Source: a bacterium (lineage in GTDB: Bacteria > Krumholzibacteriota > Krumholzibacteriia > LZORAL124-64-63). From it: a DNA stretch of 7,207 bases. The first letter of the stretch is position 1, and each line of letters opens with the position of its first letter. Shown piece after piece: positions 1-6,003 of this stretch. The position numbers and the translations under genes are program-made. Location of the stretch: contig JAUVBS010000099.1 in assembly GCA_030591105.1 (NCBI GenBank), forward strand, positions 1-7,207. Reading direction: 5' to 3'. The notes beneath the pieces are model-generated. The model saw nothing but the letters and a program-made list of their open reading frames with translations. It searched no databases and was not told the origin of the DNA.

Positions 1-2
1 AG

Positions 3-191
3 GATGACCACGGCCGGCGCGGGGACGGCGCGGGGACGGCGCGGGGACGGCGCGGGGACGGTGCGGGGGATGTCGCGGGGCCGGCGTGCAGCCGGTGGGA
101 GGTCGGAAAAAAGACCCCCCGGGGGGTTCTCGGCGGGCGGCCGCTGCGTGCTGGTATCGCTTCGATAGACTGTTTCGCAACTATCTTGTAA
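3..191 (+). CDS. Possible 3' end of a gene cut by the left edge
   Basis: This frame is open from the window edge to a TAA at 189-191 and gives about 62 residues. The first part is Gly/Arg/Asp-rich because of the 11-bp tandem repeat. It then reads GKKTPRGVLGGRPL across the C6G6 palindrome and ends FATIL. The KKTPRGVL peptide is the same frame reading of the palindrome as in the HNH gene, which is the main reason to list it. A second frame (1-168, ending VLVSLR) is also open, as is common in GC-rich DNA, and no domain is recognisable. The base composition turns AT-rich near 165, consistent with a coding region ending about here. It may equally be non-coding. Confidence 0.2.
   Translation, partial: DDHGRRGDGAGTARGRRGDGAGDVAGPACSRWEVGKKTPRGVLGGRPLRAGIASIDCFATIL
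15..69. repeat. 11-bp tandem repeat, five units
   Basis: The unit CGGCGCGGGGA occurs four times without change (15-58). A fifth copy at 59-69 differs at two positions (C to T at 62, A to G at 69). The unit is not a multiple of three, so a translated copy would cycle through frames with an 11-residue period. The perfect identity suggests recent slippage expansion. Confidence 0.85.
111..130. repeat. C6G6 palindromic repeat, copy 1
   Basis: AAGACCCCCCGGGGGGTTCT, preceded by a run of A. It is identical over 20 bases to the copy at 1093-1112 and one base from perfect symmetry. Read on the minus strand, it is a GC hairpin followed by a T run and could look like a terminator. No minus-strand gene lies on the correct side, so a dispersed repeat is the better description. 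Confidence 0.8.
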
Positions 192-297
192 CTAGCATAA
201 ATAATTAGTATTTATCTCGATTTACCCCTTGCGGTATTTGCCTTATGTTCGTATATTAAAAGGGAGTCCTCCCACCATCTCAACCGGGAGGATTCCC
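131..297 (+). promoter_or_regulatory. AT-rich upstream region of the HNH gene
   Basis: Composition drops sharply from GC-rich to AT-rich between about 165 and 260. Small inverted repeats are visible: TATCG/CGATA at 155-167 with a 3-base loop, ATAAAT/ATTTAT at 197-215, and GGGAG/CTCCC within the stretch AGGGAGTCCTCCC. No gene is seen here. A TTG at 229 is in frame with the HNH gene but lies inside the proposed promoter and lacks a ribosome-binding site. Confidence 0.5.
229..257 (+). promoter_or_regulatory. Candidate sigma-70 promoter for the HNH gene
   Basis: TTGCGG (229-234) and TATATT (252-257) are separated by 17 bases, about 40 bases upstream of the HNH start codon. The -10 box is fair and the -35 matches only its TTG. 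The AT-rich setting supports it, but other hexamer pairs in the same stretch are possible. Confidence 0.35.
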
Positions 298-1524
298 ATG
301 TCCCAGATACCCGCCGTACCCTACGCCCCGCACCAATCCGCCGCCAAGGTTCACGCTTCGCTTCGCCGTTCTTTGGCCGCCATGGATATGGCTCACCAAT
401 GCGCTGTCCTGTGGTTCGGCGAGATCATGCGTCGTCGCCTTTTCCGCGACCTGGGCCATAGCACCATCAACCAGTACGCGAAGCAGGAGCTGGGCTTTTC
501 CACGTCTCGGACCGGAGACTTCATCCGTCTGGCTCGTCAATTGGATAATCTACCCGCGGGGCGCGAAGCGGTCGCTACCGGCCAACTCGGTTACACCAAG
601 GCGCGGGAGATTGTCTCGGTAGCCACGCCCGAGACCGAGGCTTGCTGGCTCGAGGTCGCGAAGGGGACGCGTAAGGAGTTGGTCCATGAGGTGAAGAAGG
701 CCAAAAGAGCTGCGAGGGTGGACCCGGCCCAGGGGGAGTTGTTGCCGGTGGCGCCGCCGGTGGTCGGGCCGCGGGAACTGCCGGTACGCTTCGCGGTGGA
801 CTTGACGCCTGAGCAGGAGGCGAGGCGGGCAGCGCTTGTTGAACGGCTGCACAAGCTGGGAGGCGTGCCGACTGGACGTGCAGAATTGATGTTGGAAGCG
901 TTGGCAGCGCTAGTCGAAGTGAAGGAGGAAGAGACCGCGGCGGCGGTGGAGGTTGAAGAGGTAGCGGATATCGCGGATGTTGCGGATGTTGCGGATGTCG
1001 CGGATGTCGCGGACGGTGCTGGCACCGGGACCGATCCCACACACCGCGCCGCGAAAAGAACCCCCCGGGGGGTTCTCCGCAAGTCCCCCAAAAAGACCCC
1101 CCGGGGGGTTCTTGCCCACCGACCGCCAGTGCAGATCCACGTCCACGAAGACAGAGCGACAGGACGGATGACGGTCCAGACCGATGCCGGAGAACGAGAG
1201 CTGGGGCGGTCCGATTCCGAAAGGATGCGCTGCGACGCCGCTGTCTGTGAACACGGTGGCCGGAACACGACGACGATTGCGCCCCGCGTGCGCCGGGAAG
1301 TAATGGCAAGAGACCGGCACCGTTGTCGGGCTCCTGGTTGCGGACGAACGCGGTTTCTCGAGGTCCATCACATCGTGCCGCGACAGCGCGGAGGATCGAA
1401 TCTGCCGGAGAACTTGGTGACGCTCTGTGGAACGTGTCATCGGTTATGGCATGAGAGGGGAAGTGGGGCGGCGGTTGAGGTGCCGAGGGAAACATCAGTG
1501 GGATCGCGGGATTCGACGCCGTGA
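298..1524 (+). CDS. HNH endonuclease-like protein with repeat-bearing linker
   Basis: A 408-residue protein. The start is ATG 298, chosen because GGGAGG at 286-291 lies six bases upstream. The N-terminal ~120 residues are helical and resemble the N-terminal region of bacterial HNH proteins of the DUF222/13E12-like type (a segment near GHSTINQYAKQELGFS, then REAVATGQLGYTKAREIVSVA). A charged, low-complexity linker follows: Glu/Val/Ala, then ADV repeats at 223-239, then two TPRGVL copies encoded by palindromic repeats. The C-terminal HNH fold is complete: C343-x4-C348, H357 H358, N372 in PENL, C377-x2-C380, H381 and H385. The CxxxxC and CxxC pairs probably bind structural zinc; H358, N372 and H385 (or H381) would serve the metal-dependent nuclease centre. 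Such genes often occur as multiple mobile-like copies; target and biological role are unknown. The gene stands alone, with a large non-coding gap behind it. There is no RuvC domain, so it is not IscB or Cas9-like. Confidence 0.85.
   Translation: MSQIPAVPYAPHQSAAKVHASLRRSLAAMDMAHQCAVLWFGEIMRRRLFRDLGHSTINQYAKQELGFSTSRTGDFIRLARQLDNLPAGREAVATGQLGYTKAREIVSVATPETEACWLEVAKGTRKELVHEVKKAKRAARVDPAQGELLPVAPPVVGPRELPVRFAVDLTPEQEARRAALVERLHKLGGVPTGRAELMLEALAALVEVKEEETAAAVEVEEVADIADVADVADVADVADGAGTGTDPTHRAAKRTPRGVLRKSPKKTPRGVLAHRPPVQIHVHEDRATGRMTVQTDAGERELGRSDSERMRCDAAVCEHGGRNTTTIAPRVRREVMARDRHRCRAPGCGRTRFLEVHHIVPRQRGGSNLPENLVTLCGTCHRLWHERGSGAAVEVPRETSVGSRDSTP
964..1017 (+). repeat. 9-bp tandem repeat in the HNH gene linker
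   Basis: Six units of GCGGATGTY. Units 2-5 are nearly identical; the first (GCGGATATC) and last (GCGGACGGT) have diverged. The repeat is in frame and encodes a run of Ala-Asp-Val. The period of three codons allows copy number to change without a frameshift, so linker length may vary between strains. Confidence 0.85.
1057..1076. repeat. C6G6 palindromic repeat, copy 2 (perfect)
   Basis: AGAACCCCCCGGGGGGTTCT is a perfect 20-bp palindrome inside the HNH coding sequence. It is read as part of RTPRGVL and does not disturb the frame. It lies 36 bases (12 codons) from copy 3. Confidence 0.85.
1093..1112. repeat. C6G6 palindromic repeat, copy 3
   Basis: Identical over 20 bases to the copy at 111-130, including the A run on its left side. 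It is read in the HNH gene as KTPRGVL, the same reading frame as copy 2. Exact identity to a copy almost 1 kb away, inside a linker under weak constraint, points to copying or strong conservation of the element itself. Confidence 0.85.
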
Positions 1525-1598
1525 AGGCCGGACTTTCGGTTGTGGTATCGAGGGCCAAGGAGTGGTTCGCCGGACGAGCCCGATGATACCTGCCCATT

Positions 1599-1643
1599 AG
1601 AATCGGACTGATCAGAGTTGGACCGAACAGAATCGGACCGAAA
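1599..1643. repeat. 15-bp tandem repeat, three units
   Basis: The units start at 1599, 1614 and 1629 and follow AGAATCGGACCGAAC, each differing at a few positions. On the minus strand it reads as a Ser/Asp/Arg pentapeptide repeat in an otherwise unsupported frame. It is more diverged, hence probably older, than the 11-bp array at the left edge. Confidence 0.65.
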
Positions 1644-1739
1644 CAAATCTCCTTGTTCACACAACCGAGCGATCTCCTGAGGCCCGATCTACGGTCGTTC
1701 CGCGGGGGTGTGATGACGTTGTCGATCCGTGCTACGAGC

Positions 1740-1771
1740 TCGGCTTTTGCGGCTTTGCGAGGCGCAGCCGA
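1740..1771. other. Bulged hairpin with T run downstream
   Basis: TCGGC (1740-1744) pairs with GCCGA (1767-1771), and TGCG (1748-1751) with CGCA (1763-1766), leaving a three-base bulge on the 5' side and an 11-base loop. A run of six T lies 20 bases further on (1791-1796), too far for a standard intrinsic terminator. It may end transcripts arriving from the HNH gene, or may be chance. Confidence 0.35.
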
Positions 1772-1799
1772 AGAGACGTGAAAAATATGCTTTTTTAAC

Positions 1800-1828
1800 T
1801 TGACTGGTTCAAGTACTTGAATTATTAA
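1800..1828 (+). promoter_or_regulatory. Sigma-70-type promoter ahead of the structured region
   Basis: TTGACT (1800-1805) matches five of six consensus -35 bases. TATTAA (1823-1828) follows after exactly 17 bases and matches four of six -10 bases. This is the best promoter in the window. It lies about 90 bases upstream of the first hairpin of the structured region and about 400 bases upstream of the winged-helix gene. Transcription would start near 1835 and make a long structured leader or a separate RNA. Confidence 0.6.
1808..1821. promoter_or_regulatory. Palindromic operator candidate inside the promoter spacer
   Basis: TTCAAGTACTTGAA is a perfect 14-bp palindrome lying wholly between the -35 and -10 boxes, where a bound dimer would block or reshape the promoter. 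Its half-site TCAAG/CTTGA also occurs at 1799-1803 (overlapping the -35 box) and at 1843-1847, making four half-sites within 50 bases. The halves resemble those of the SoxR box (TCAAGT with ACTTGA) but the two central bases of that box are missing and the spacer is 17, not 19. The regulator is unknown; the downstream winged-helix protein is an obvious candidate. Confidence 0.6.
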
Positions 1829-1919
1829 AGTTCAGTCGTTGGTCAAGCGAGGTCCTGACCACGGAAGGGAAGGATCCTCACCGACGACACCGATAAGATC
1901 TGCTGCGTAGGTTGATGCC

Positions 1920-2182
1920 GGGTCCTGATGGAGCAACGGCGGAAGCCGAGGACCCCCGAGTCGGGGTCGGGGAGGGATCCCCGAACGGCGAGGGGGGCGG
2001 AAGACTGGTCCTGGGTGCCAGCCGCCCCCCGACAACCTCCCACTGGTGAACGGAATCACCGGAGGCGTCGGGCGCGCTCCGCCCGCGCGACGCGCGAGAT
2101 CGAAGCGGGAAGAGGCAAAGGAAGTCTTCTCCCGTCGGCGTGGGGCCGGATGCCCATCGCATCGTGCGGCGCCTCCGGCCCC
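1920..2182 (+). ncRNA. Candidate structured RNA or long 5' leader
   Basis: Six hairpins nearly tile this stretch. H1: GGGTCCT 1920-1926 with AGGACCC 1949-1955, then CGGC-GGAA-GCCG (1937-1948) beyond a 10-base bulge. H2: CGGGGA-GGGA-TCCCCG, 1968-1983. H3: GGGGGGCGG 1992-2000 with CCGCCCCCC 2022-2030, inner CTGG/CCAG. H4: CCCGAC, CCTCC and GGTGA (2028-2049) with TCACC, GGAGG and GTCGGG (2056-2072). H5: CGGGA and AGA (2106-2113) with TCT and TCCCG (2125-2134). H6: GGGGCCGGA 2142-2150 with TCCGGCCCC 2174-2182. Both four-base loops (GGAA, GGGA) are GNRA on the plus strand only, which favours that strand. H3 and H4 share three bases, and a small alternative hairpin (CGGGCG/CGCCCG, 2069-2085) competes with H4. 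I do not recognise the family. GC-rich DNA pairs easily, so this remains a prediction. Confidence 0.45.
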
Positions 2183-2230
2183 CTCAAATAGCGCCAGATC
2201 GCGAGACGCCCGGCAAGGAGGCCACAGGGC

Positions 2231-2557
2231 GTGTCTGGATCATCCCTTACCGCCACCGGCGGCGGGCACACGCCGTTGTCGCCGCTGATCCACGGCCGCG
2301 TGCGGCTCCTGGTACTCTCGTACCTGGTAGCAGCCACGGCTCCGGTGCCGTTCACCGAATTGCGCGCGCATTGGGGTCTGACCGATGGCACCCTGTCGGT
2401 CCATCTCTCCCGTTTGCAGCAGGGCGGGATGATCTCCCTCGAGAAACGGTTCGTCAATAAACGGCCCCAGACGCTCGTACACTTGACGGACGAGGGCCAG
2501 CGTCGATTCACCGCTTATGTTCAACAGTTGAAGGAGATTGTACCAGGGCTGGATTAG
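2231..2557 (+). CDS. Winged-helix DNA-binding transcriptional regulator
   Basis: A 108-residue protein starting at GTG 2231, chosen for the strong AAGGAGG at 2215-2221. It resembles the small one-domain ArsR/MarR-like regulators of the HTH_34 winged-helix type. In order: a first helix at about 17-34 (PLIHGRVRLLVLSYL), a helix with FTELRAHWGL (41-50), the recognition helix LTDGTLSVHLSRLQQGG (50-66), the beta wing ISLEKRFVNKRPQTLVHLT (68-86), and a C-terminal helix to 103 that probably forms the dimer. There are no cysteine clusters suggesting metal sensing and no added ligand domain. It would bind DNA as a dimer; targets cannot be read from the sequence. It lies directly behind the candidate structured RNA and about 400 bases from a promoter bearing a palindrome, so autoregulation is plausible but inferred. 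Its only downstream neighbour, glgP, is convergent. Confidence 0.85.
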   Translation: MSGSSLTATGGGHTPLSPLIHGRVRLLVLSYLVAATAPVPFTELRAHWGLTDGTLSVHLSRLQQGGMISLEKRFVNKRPQTLVHLTDEGQRRFTAYVQQLKEIVPGLD

Positions 2558-2563
2558 CCTGGA

Positions 2564-2603
2564 CGATTCACGAATCACCCGGGTTAGACCAGGTTGTGAA
2601 TCG
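2564..2603. terminator. Inverted repeat in the convergent gap, possible terminator
   Basis: CGATTCAC (2564-2571) pairs perfectly with GTGAATCG (2596-2603) around a 24-base loop containing the self-complementary ACCCGGGT. It begins seven bases after the winged-helix stop codon and lies downstream of glgP on the other strand, so it could stop transcription both ways. No T run follows on either strand. A smaller GATTC-AC-GAATC hairpin (2565-2576) competes with it. Confidence 0.4.
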
Positions 2604-2656
2604 CCCGGCCAAGCGTCCTGCCAAGCGTCCTGCCAAGGGTCCAGTCAAGCGCCCGA
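2597..2656. repeat. 12-bp tandem repeat, four to five units
   Basis: CCAAGCGTCCTG occurs twice exactly (2609-2632). Variants follow (CCAAGGGTCCAG, TCAAGCGCCCGA), and a diverged copy precedes (2597-2608). The array fills most of the gap between the convergent ends of the winged-helix and glgP genes, up to nine bases from the glgP stop. One plus frame would read as Pro-Ala-Lys-Arg repeats, but there is no credible gene there. Confidence 0.75.
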
Positions 2657-2664
2657 CGTCGAGA

Positions 2665-5286
2665 TCAGCGCGTTTGCACGTTGGCTTTGGTGCTTCCGCT
2701 CACCGGAACCGTTCGGTCCCCGTTGCCGTCCCACCAATGCACCAGGCCGGTCTCGAAACGGTCGAGCGGGAAGTCCTCGTTGCGCGGTACCACGCGAATG
2801 GTGAAGCCGCGTCGTCCGGAACGTCGGCAGGGGATCTCACCCGTGAAGACAGTGCCATTGTCTTGTGCGTCGCCGGTCGGTACCATGGTTGTCGTCTCGC
2901 CGTCCTGGATTTCACTTTCGGTGTTCAACAGTCCGAAGTAGATCTCCACCAGCACGTCGCTGGTCGACAGTTCACCCAGCTCGAGCGTCACGGCCACCGG
3001 TAGTCTGGAGCCCATGGGATACGCTTCGTCAGTGCCGCCGGATACCTCGACGATGCGAACCTTCTGCCAGTGCTTGCCCACAAAAGTCCGCCATTCGGCG
3101 AGTTGGTGGGCGCCCGCCTTCTCGTCGGCACACAGACGGTCCAGATTGTAGAAGCAGTGGATGTAGAAACGCTTGGTGTACTCTTCGGCCATGCGGTTGG
3201 TGTTGAATTGGGCGCTGACCGTCCGCATGCTGTTCTTCATGATATGGGTCCACTCCCGCGGGACGTCGTCGCTGCCGCGGTCGTAGAACAGCGGGACGAT
3301 CTCGTTTTCCAGCAGATCGTACAGCGCCGTGCTCTCGACTTCATCCTGGTAGTTCTGATCGTCATATTCCTCGCCGGCGCCGATGGCCCAGCCGTTGTCA
3401 CCCTGGTATCCTTCGCACCACCAGCCATCGAGGACCGACAGGTTGATGCCGCCGTTGACCGGTACCTTCATGCCACTGGTGCCGCTCGCTTCGAGTGGCC
3501 GGCGCGGAGTGTTGAGCCAGACGTCGACGCCCTGGACCAGATAGCGTGCGACCTCGATGTTGTAGTTCTCTATGAAAGCGATGCGTTTGCGGAACTCCTC
3601 GCGCTGGGCCAGGTGGATCAACTGGCGGATCAACTCCTTGCCGGGATGATCCTTCGGGTGCGCCTTGCCGGCGAAGACCAGCTGCACTGGCCGCTCCGGA
3701 TCATTGAGAATGCGGCTCAGACGCTCTGGGTCGCGCAGGATCAGCGCGGCGCGTTTGTAAGTGGCGAAGCGACGGCCGAAGCCGATGGTCAACGCTTCTG
3801 GGTCGAGCACTTCCGAGGCGCGGGCGATCCAGGCGCGGTGGGCACCGCGGCGGCTCAACTGCTGCTTCAAGCGTCCACGCACGAAGCCGACCAATCGTTC
3901 GCGCATCCGCTCGTGGCCACGCCAGAGTTCCGCGTCGGGGATGTTGTTGACCCGCTCCCAGACCATTTGGTTGGTCGGTTCCTCGTACCAGCGTGGGCCG
4001 AGGTAGCGTTCGTAGAGCTGGGCCATTTCCGAGCATTGCCAAGTGCGGGTGTGGATGCCGTTCGTTACGTAGGTGATCGGAATCTCTTCGACCGGTACGT
4101 CGGGCCAATTCTGCTGCCACATCCGGCGCGACACGTGGCCGTGCAGCTCGCTGACACCGTTGGTGAACTGACTCAACCGCAATGCGAGGACCGTCATGCA
4201 AAAGGTTTCGTTCCTGTTGGTCGGGTCGTGGCGGCCGAGGGCAAGCAAACCGTTGATACCGATCCCCAACGTGTCGGCCAGGCCGGCCAGGTAGTTGCGT
4301 ATCAGATCGGGATGGAAGTAGTCGTTGCCTGCCGGTACAGGGGTGTGGGTGGTAAACACGTTGCTCGCCCGTACCAGCTCGAAAGCCACGGCATAGGGGA
4401 GGTCGTGTTCACTCATTAGATTTCTGATACGCTCGAGGGAGAGGAACGCCGAGTGTCCTTCGTTCAAGTGGCAGACTGCCGGCTCGATTCCCAGCGCCTT
4501 CAGCGCTTTCACACCGCCGATACCGAGCAAGATCTCCTGACGAATACGCAGGTCGGTGTCGCCTCCGTAGAGCTTGCCGGTCAGCTCGCGGTCCTCGAGC
4601 CGGTTCTCCCGCAAGTTCGCGTCGAGTAGAAAGAGGGGAACGCGGCCCACCTGCACCCGCCAGATCCGTATGTGCACCGTCCGGCCCGAGTAGTCCAGCG
4701 CGATGGTCACCGGGTGGCCTTCGGCGTCGCGTTCGATGGTCATCGCCATGTTGTAGAAGTCGTTGACCGCGTAGTCCTCTTGCTGCCAGCCGTCGTGATT
4801 GAGGTACTGGCGGAAGTAACCGTACTGGTAGGCGAGTCCTACCCCGACCAACGGCAAGCCGAGATCGCTGGCGGACTTCAGGTGGTCGCCGGCGAGGATA
4901 CCCAGACCGCCGGAGTAGAGCGGTAGACATTCGTGCAGTCCGAACTCGAAAGAGAAATAAGCGACACTGCGCTGTCCGAGGTCGGGGTGCTCGGTGTCGT
5001 ACCAGGAGGCGAGTGTCAGGTAGCGGTCCAGATCTCCCTGGACCCGCTCGAGGTGGGCCAGGAATGCTGCGTCGCGCATCAGTTCGGACACCCGCTCGGC
5101 CGATAGGCTACCGAGCACGGCGACGGGGTTGTGACCCTTCTCTTCCCACTGATCCGGATCGACACGGCGTAGCAGGGAGATCGCCTCGGGGTTCCAGGTC
5201 CACCAGATATTGCGCGCGATGTCGAGCAGCGGCTGCAGCTTCTCCGGTAGGCTGGGTGTGACGACGAATTTCTTGATCTGGCGCAT
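2665..5286 (-). CDS. glgP: Alpha-glucan (glycogen/maltodextrin) phosphorylase, DUF3417 type
   Basis: A cytoplasmic PLP enzyme of glycosyltransferase family 35 that splits alpha-1,4-glucans with phosphate to release glucose-1-phosphate. The start is ATG at 5286, with GGGAG (5293-5297) six bases away; the frame stays open 72 codons further upstream, but only through the ogt end and a 9-bp repeat. The protein is 873 residues, normal for the bacterial/archaeal subgroup with an N-terminal DUF3417 domain (about 10-110, NIWWTWNPEAISLLRRVDP). Catalytic-domain landmarks are YFSFEFGLHE...SGGLGILAGDH (110-135), HLNEGHSAF (273-281), a THTPVPAGNDYF segment, VTNGIHTRTW (407-416), and EASGTSGMK at 599-607, where K607 should hold PLP. 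The C-terminal ~130 residues (from about IVEVSGGTDEAYPMG) form the extra domain usual in this subgroup. It lies 80 bases downstream of ogt on the same strand, so the two are probably co-transcribed. No frameshift or missing motif was seen. Confidence 0.96.
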   Translation of the reverse strand: MRQIKKFVVTPSLPEKLQPLLDIARNIWWTWNPEAISLLRRVDPDQWEEKGHNPVAVLGSLSAERVSELMRDAAFLAHLERVQGDLDRYLTLASWYDTEHPDLGQRSVAYFSFEFGLHECLPLYSGGLGILAGDHLKSASDLGLPLVGVGLAYQYGYFRQYLNHDGWQQEDYAVNDFYNMAMTIERDAEGHPVTIALDYSGRTVHIRIWRVQVGRVPLFLLDANLRENRLEDRELTGKLYGGDTDLRIRQEILLGIGGVKALKALGIEPAVCHLNEGHSAFLSLERIRNLMSEHDLPYAVAFELVRASNVFTTHTPVPAGNDYFHPDLIRNYLAGLADTLGIGINGLLALGRHDPTNRNETFCMTVLALRLSQFTNGVSELHGHVSRRMWQQNWPDVPVEEIPITYVTNGIHTRTWQCSEMAQLYERYLGPRWYEEPTNQMVWERVNNIPDAELWRGHERMRERLVGFVRGRLKQQLSRRGAHRAWIARASEVLDPEALTIGFGRRFATYKRAALILRDPERLSRILNDPERPVQLVFAGKAHPKDHPGKELIRQLIHLAQREEFRKRIAFIENYNIEVARYLVQGVDVWLNTPRRPLEASGTSGMKVPVNGGINLSVLDGWWCEGYQGDNGWAIGAGEEYDDQNYQDEVESTALYDLLENEIVPLFYDRGSDDVPREWTHIMKNSMRTVSAQFNTNRMAEEYTKRFYIHCFYNLDRLCADEKAGAHQLAEWRTFVGKHWQKVRIVEVSGGTDEAYPMGSRLPVAVTLELGELSTSDVLVEIYFGLLNTESEIQDGETTTMVPTGDAQDNGTVFTGEIPCRRSGRRGFTIRVVPRNEDFPLDRFETGLVHWWDGNGDRTVPVSGSTKANVQTR

Positions 5287-5302
5287 GAACGTCTCCCGTT
5301 TA

Positions 5303-5347
5303 GTCGCTGCGGTCGCTGCGGTCGCTATGGTCGTTGCTGTCGCTGCC
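5303..5347. repeat. 9-bp tandem repeat between ogt and glgP
   Basis: Five units: GTCGCTGCG twice, then GTCGCTATG, GTCGTTGCT and GTCGCTGCC. It occupies over half of the 80-base space between the ogt stop codon and the glgP ribosome-binding site. It is in frame with glgP and without stops, where it would read as Ala/Thr-rich, but it lies upstream of the supported start. Confidence 0.75.
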
Positions 5348-5366
5348 ACGCTCGTTCGGCTTGGTG

Positions 5367-5975
5367 TCAGAAAAGCCGCGGGGCGATCACGCGGGGGCGA
5401 GTACCCAGCGTGTGACCCTCGAGGCGCAAGAGCATCGCCTTGAGCGACATCCCACCACCGAAGCCGACGAGGTTTCCGTCCGCGCCGATGACCCGGTGGC
5501 AAGGGACCACGATCGGCACGGGATTCGCGCCGGTCGCTTGGCCCACCGCGCGGGCGGCGCCAGGCTTACCCACTGCACGAGCGATCTGCCGGTATGCGCG
5601 CAGCTTTCCGTAGGGAATCCCTTGCAACTTGCGCCACACGCTCAACTGAAAGTCGGTGCCACGCAGGTCGACCGGAACGGAAAAAACTTTCCGCTTACCG
5701 CAGAAATACTCACCCAGTTCCTGGATCAGTGGTGCAAACCAGGTATCGTCCTCTTTCGCACGGACTTTCGGTGGATTTGCCGCCCCTTCTGCACGGGATG
5801 CGCCATCGTTGCCCAGCAGGCGACCTTCGGTGCGGAGTTGCTCGAGCAACGCCCGCAACTGGGTACGGTATTCGTACCCCTCGTGGAGGAACTGTAACCG
5901 TACTAGCCCGCGATCGCTCGCCAGCGCTAGCATGGGACCGACGACGGTCAATAACAGTGTGTGGCGCATTTCCAT
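5367..5975 (-). CDS. ogt: Methylated-DNA--protein-cysteine S-methyltransferase
   Basis: A suicide DNA-repair protein that transfers the methyl group from O6-methylguanine (and O4-methylthymine) to its own cysteine. It has 202 residues. The start is ATG 5975 because GAGGA (5984-5988) is eight bases upstream; a second ATG two codons on is too distant. The N-terminal ~100 residues are the variable ribonuclease-H-like domain. The C-terminal domain has TDFQLSVWRKLQGIPYGKLRAY (about 107-128, with Y122), the helix-turn-helix with arginine finger R142 in AARAVG, N151, the active-site motif PCHRV with acceptor C159 and H160, then GNLVGFGGG and E186 in LEGH. All residues needed for repair are present. 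There is no Ada-type N-terminal metal/AraC domain, so it is a stand-alone repair enzyme rather than an adaptive-response regulator. It heads a probable two-gene unit with glgP and is divergent from the methyltransferase gene at 6179. Confidence 0.95.
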   Translation of the reverse strand: MEMRHTLLLTVVGPMLALASDRGLVRLQFLHEGYEYRTQLRALLEQLRTEGRLLGNDGASRAEGAANPPKVRAKEDDTWFAPLIQELGEYFCGKRKVFSVPVDLRGTDFQLSVWRKLQGIPYGKLRAYRQIARAVGKPGAARAVGQATGANPVPIVVPCHRVIGADGNLVGFGGGMSLKAMLLRLEGHTLGTRPRVIAPRLF

Positions 5976-6003
5976 GACTACCGTCCTCGTTCCGCTGGTC
6001 AGA

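Larger units (their letters stand above)
1525..1799. other. Gene-free gap after the HNH gene
   Basis: No frame here has a ribosome-binding site or recognisable protein. Just after the HNH stop codon is an interrupted inverted repeat (GGTAT 1544-1548 with ATACC 1586-1590, GGGC 1552-1555 with GCCC 1578-1581). It could be a transcript-end hairpin but has no T run. A 15-bp tandem repeat, a bulged hairpin (1740-1771) and an A5/T6 stretch (1781-1796) follow. Confidence 0.5.

Noticed and set aside
111..130. The palindrome as a rho-independent terminator
   Set aside because: The T run is on the minus strand, no minus gene ends there, and identical sequences occur inside a coding region.
229..297. 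Upstream TTG start adding 23 residues to the HNH protein
   Set aside because: It has no ribosome-binding site and lies in the AT-rich promoter region, whereas ATG 298 has a well-placed GGGAGG.
575..1660. A 361-residue minus-strand frame across the HNH gene
   Set aside because: It is antisense to a gene with a full HNH motif, and its translation is Pro/Ser/Arg-rich without a domain, as expected of a GC-rich shadow frame.
1437..1664. A minus-strand frame with a Ser/Asp/Arg pentapeptide repeat
   Set aside because: The repeat is just a translation of the 15-bp array, and no start signal or domain supports a gene.
298..2182. An IscB/omega-RNA (HEARO) or group II intron system formed by the HNH gene and the structured region
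   Set aside because: The HNH protein lacks the split RuvC domain of IscB, the RNA candidate is downstream of the gene rather than upstream, and no reverse transcriptase is present. I could not match the hairpins to either family by eye.
1928..2191. An 87-residue Arg-rich plus-strand frame in the structured region
   Set aside because: It has no ribosome-binding site. Its composition follows the GC-rich hairpins, and several other frames are equally open.
3070..4419. A 449-residue plus-strand frame inside glgP
   Set aside because: It is antisense to the highly conserved phosphorylase core. There is no ribosome-binding site or recognisable domain.
5287..5502. A 72-residue N-terminal extension of glgP
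   Set aside because: It would overlap the end of ogt and pass through the 9-bp repeat. The family start (MRQIKKFVVTPSLPEKL) fits ATG 5286 and its ribosome-binding site.
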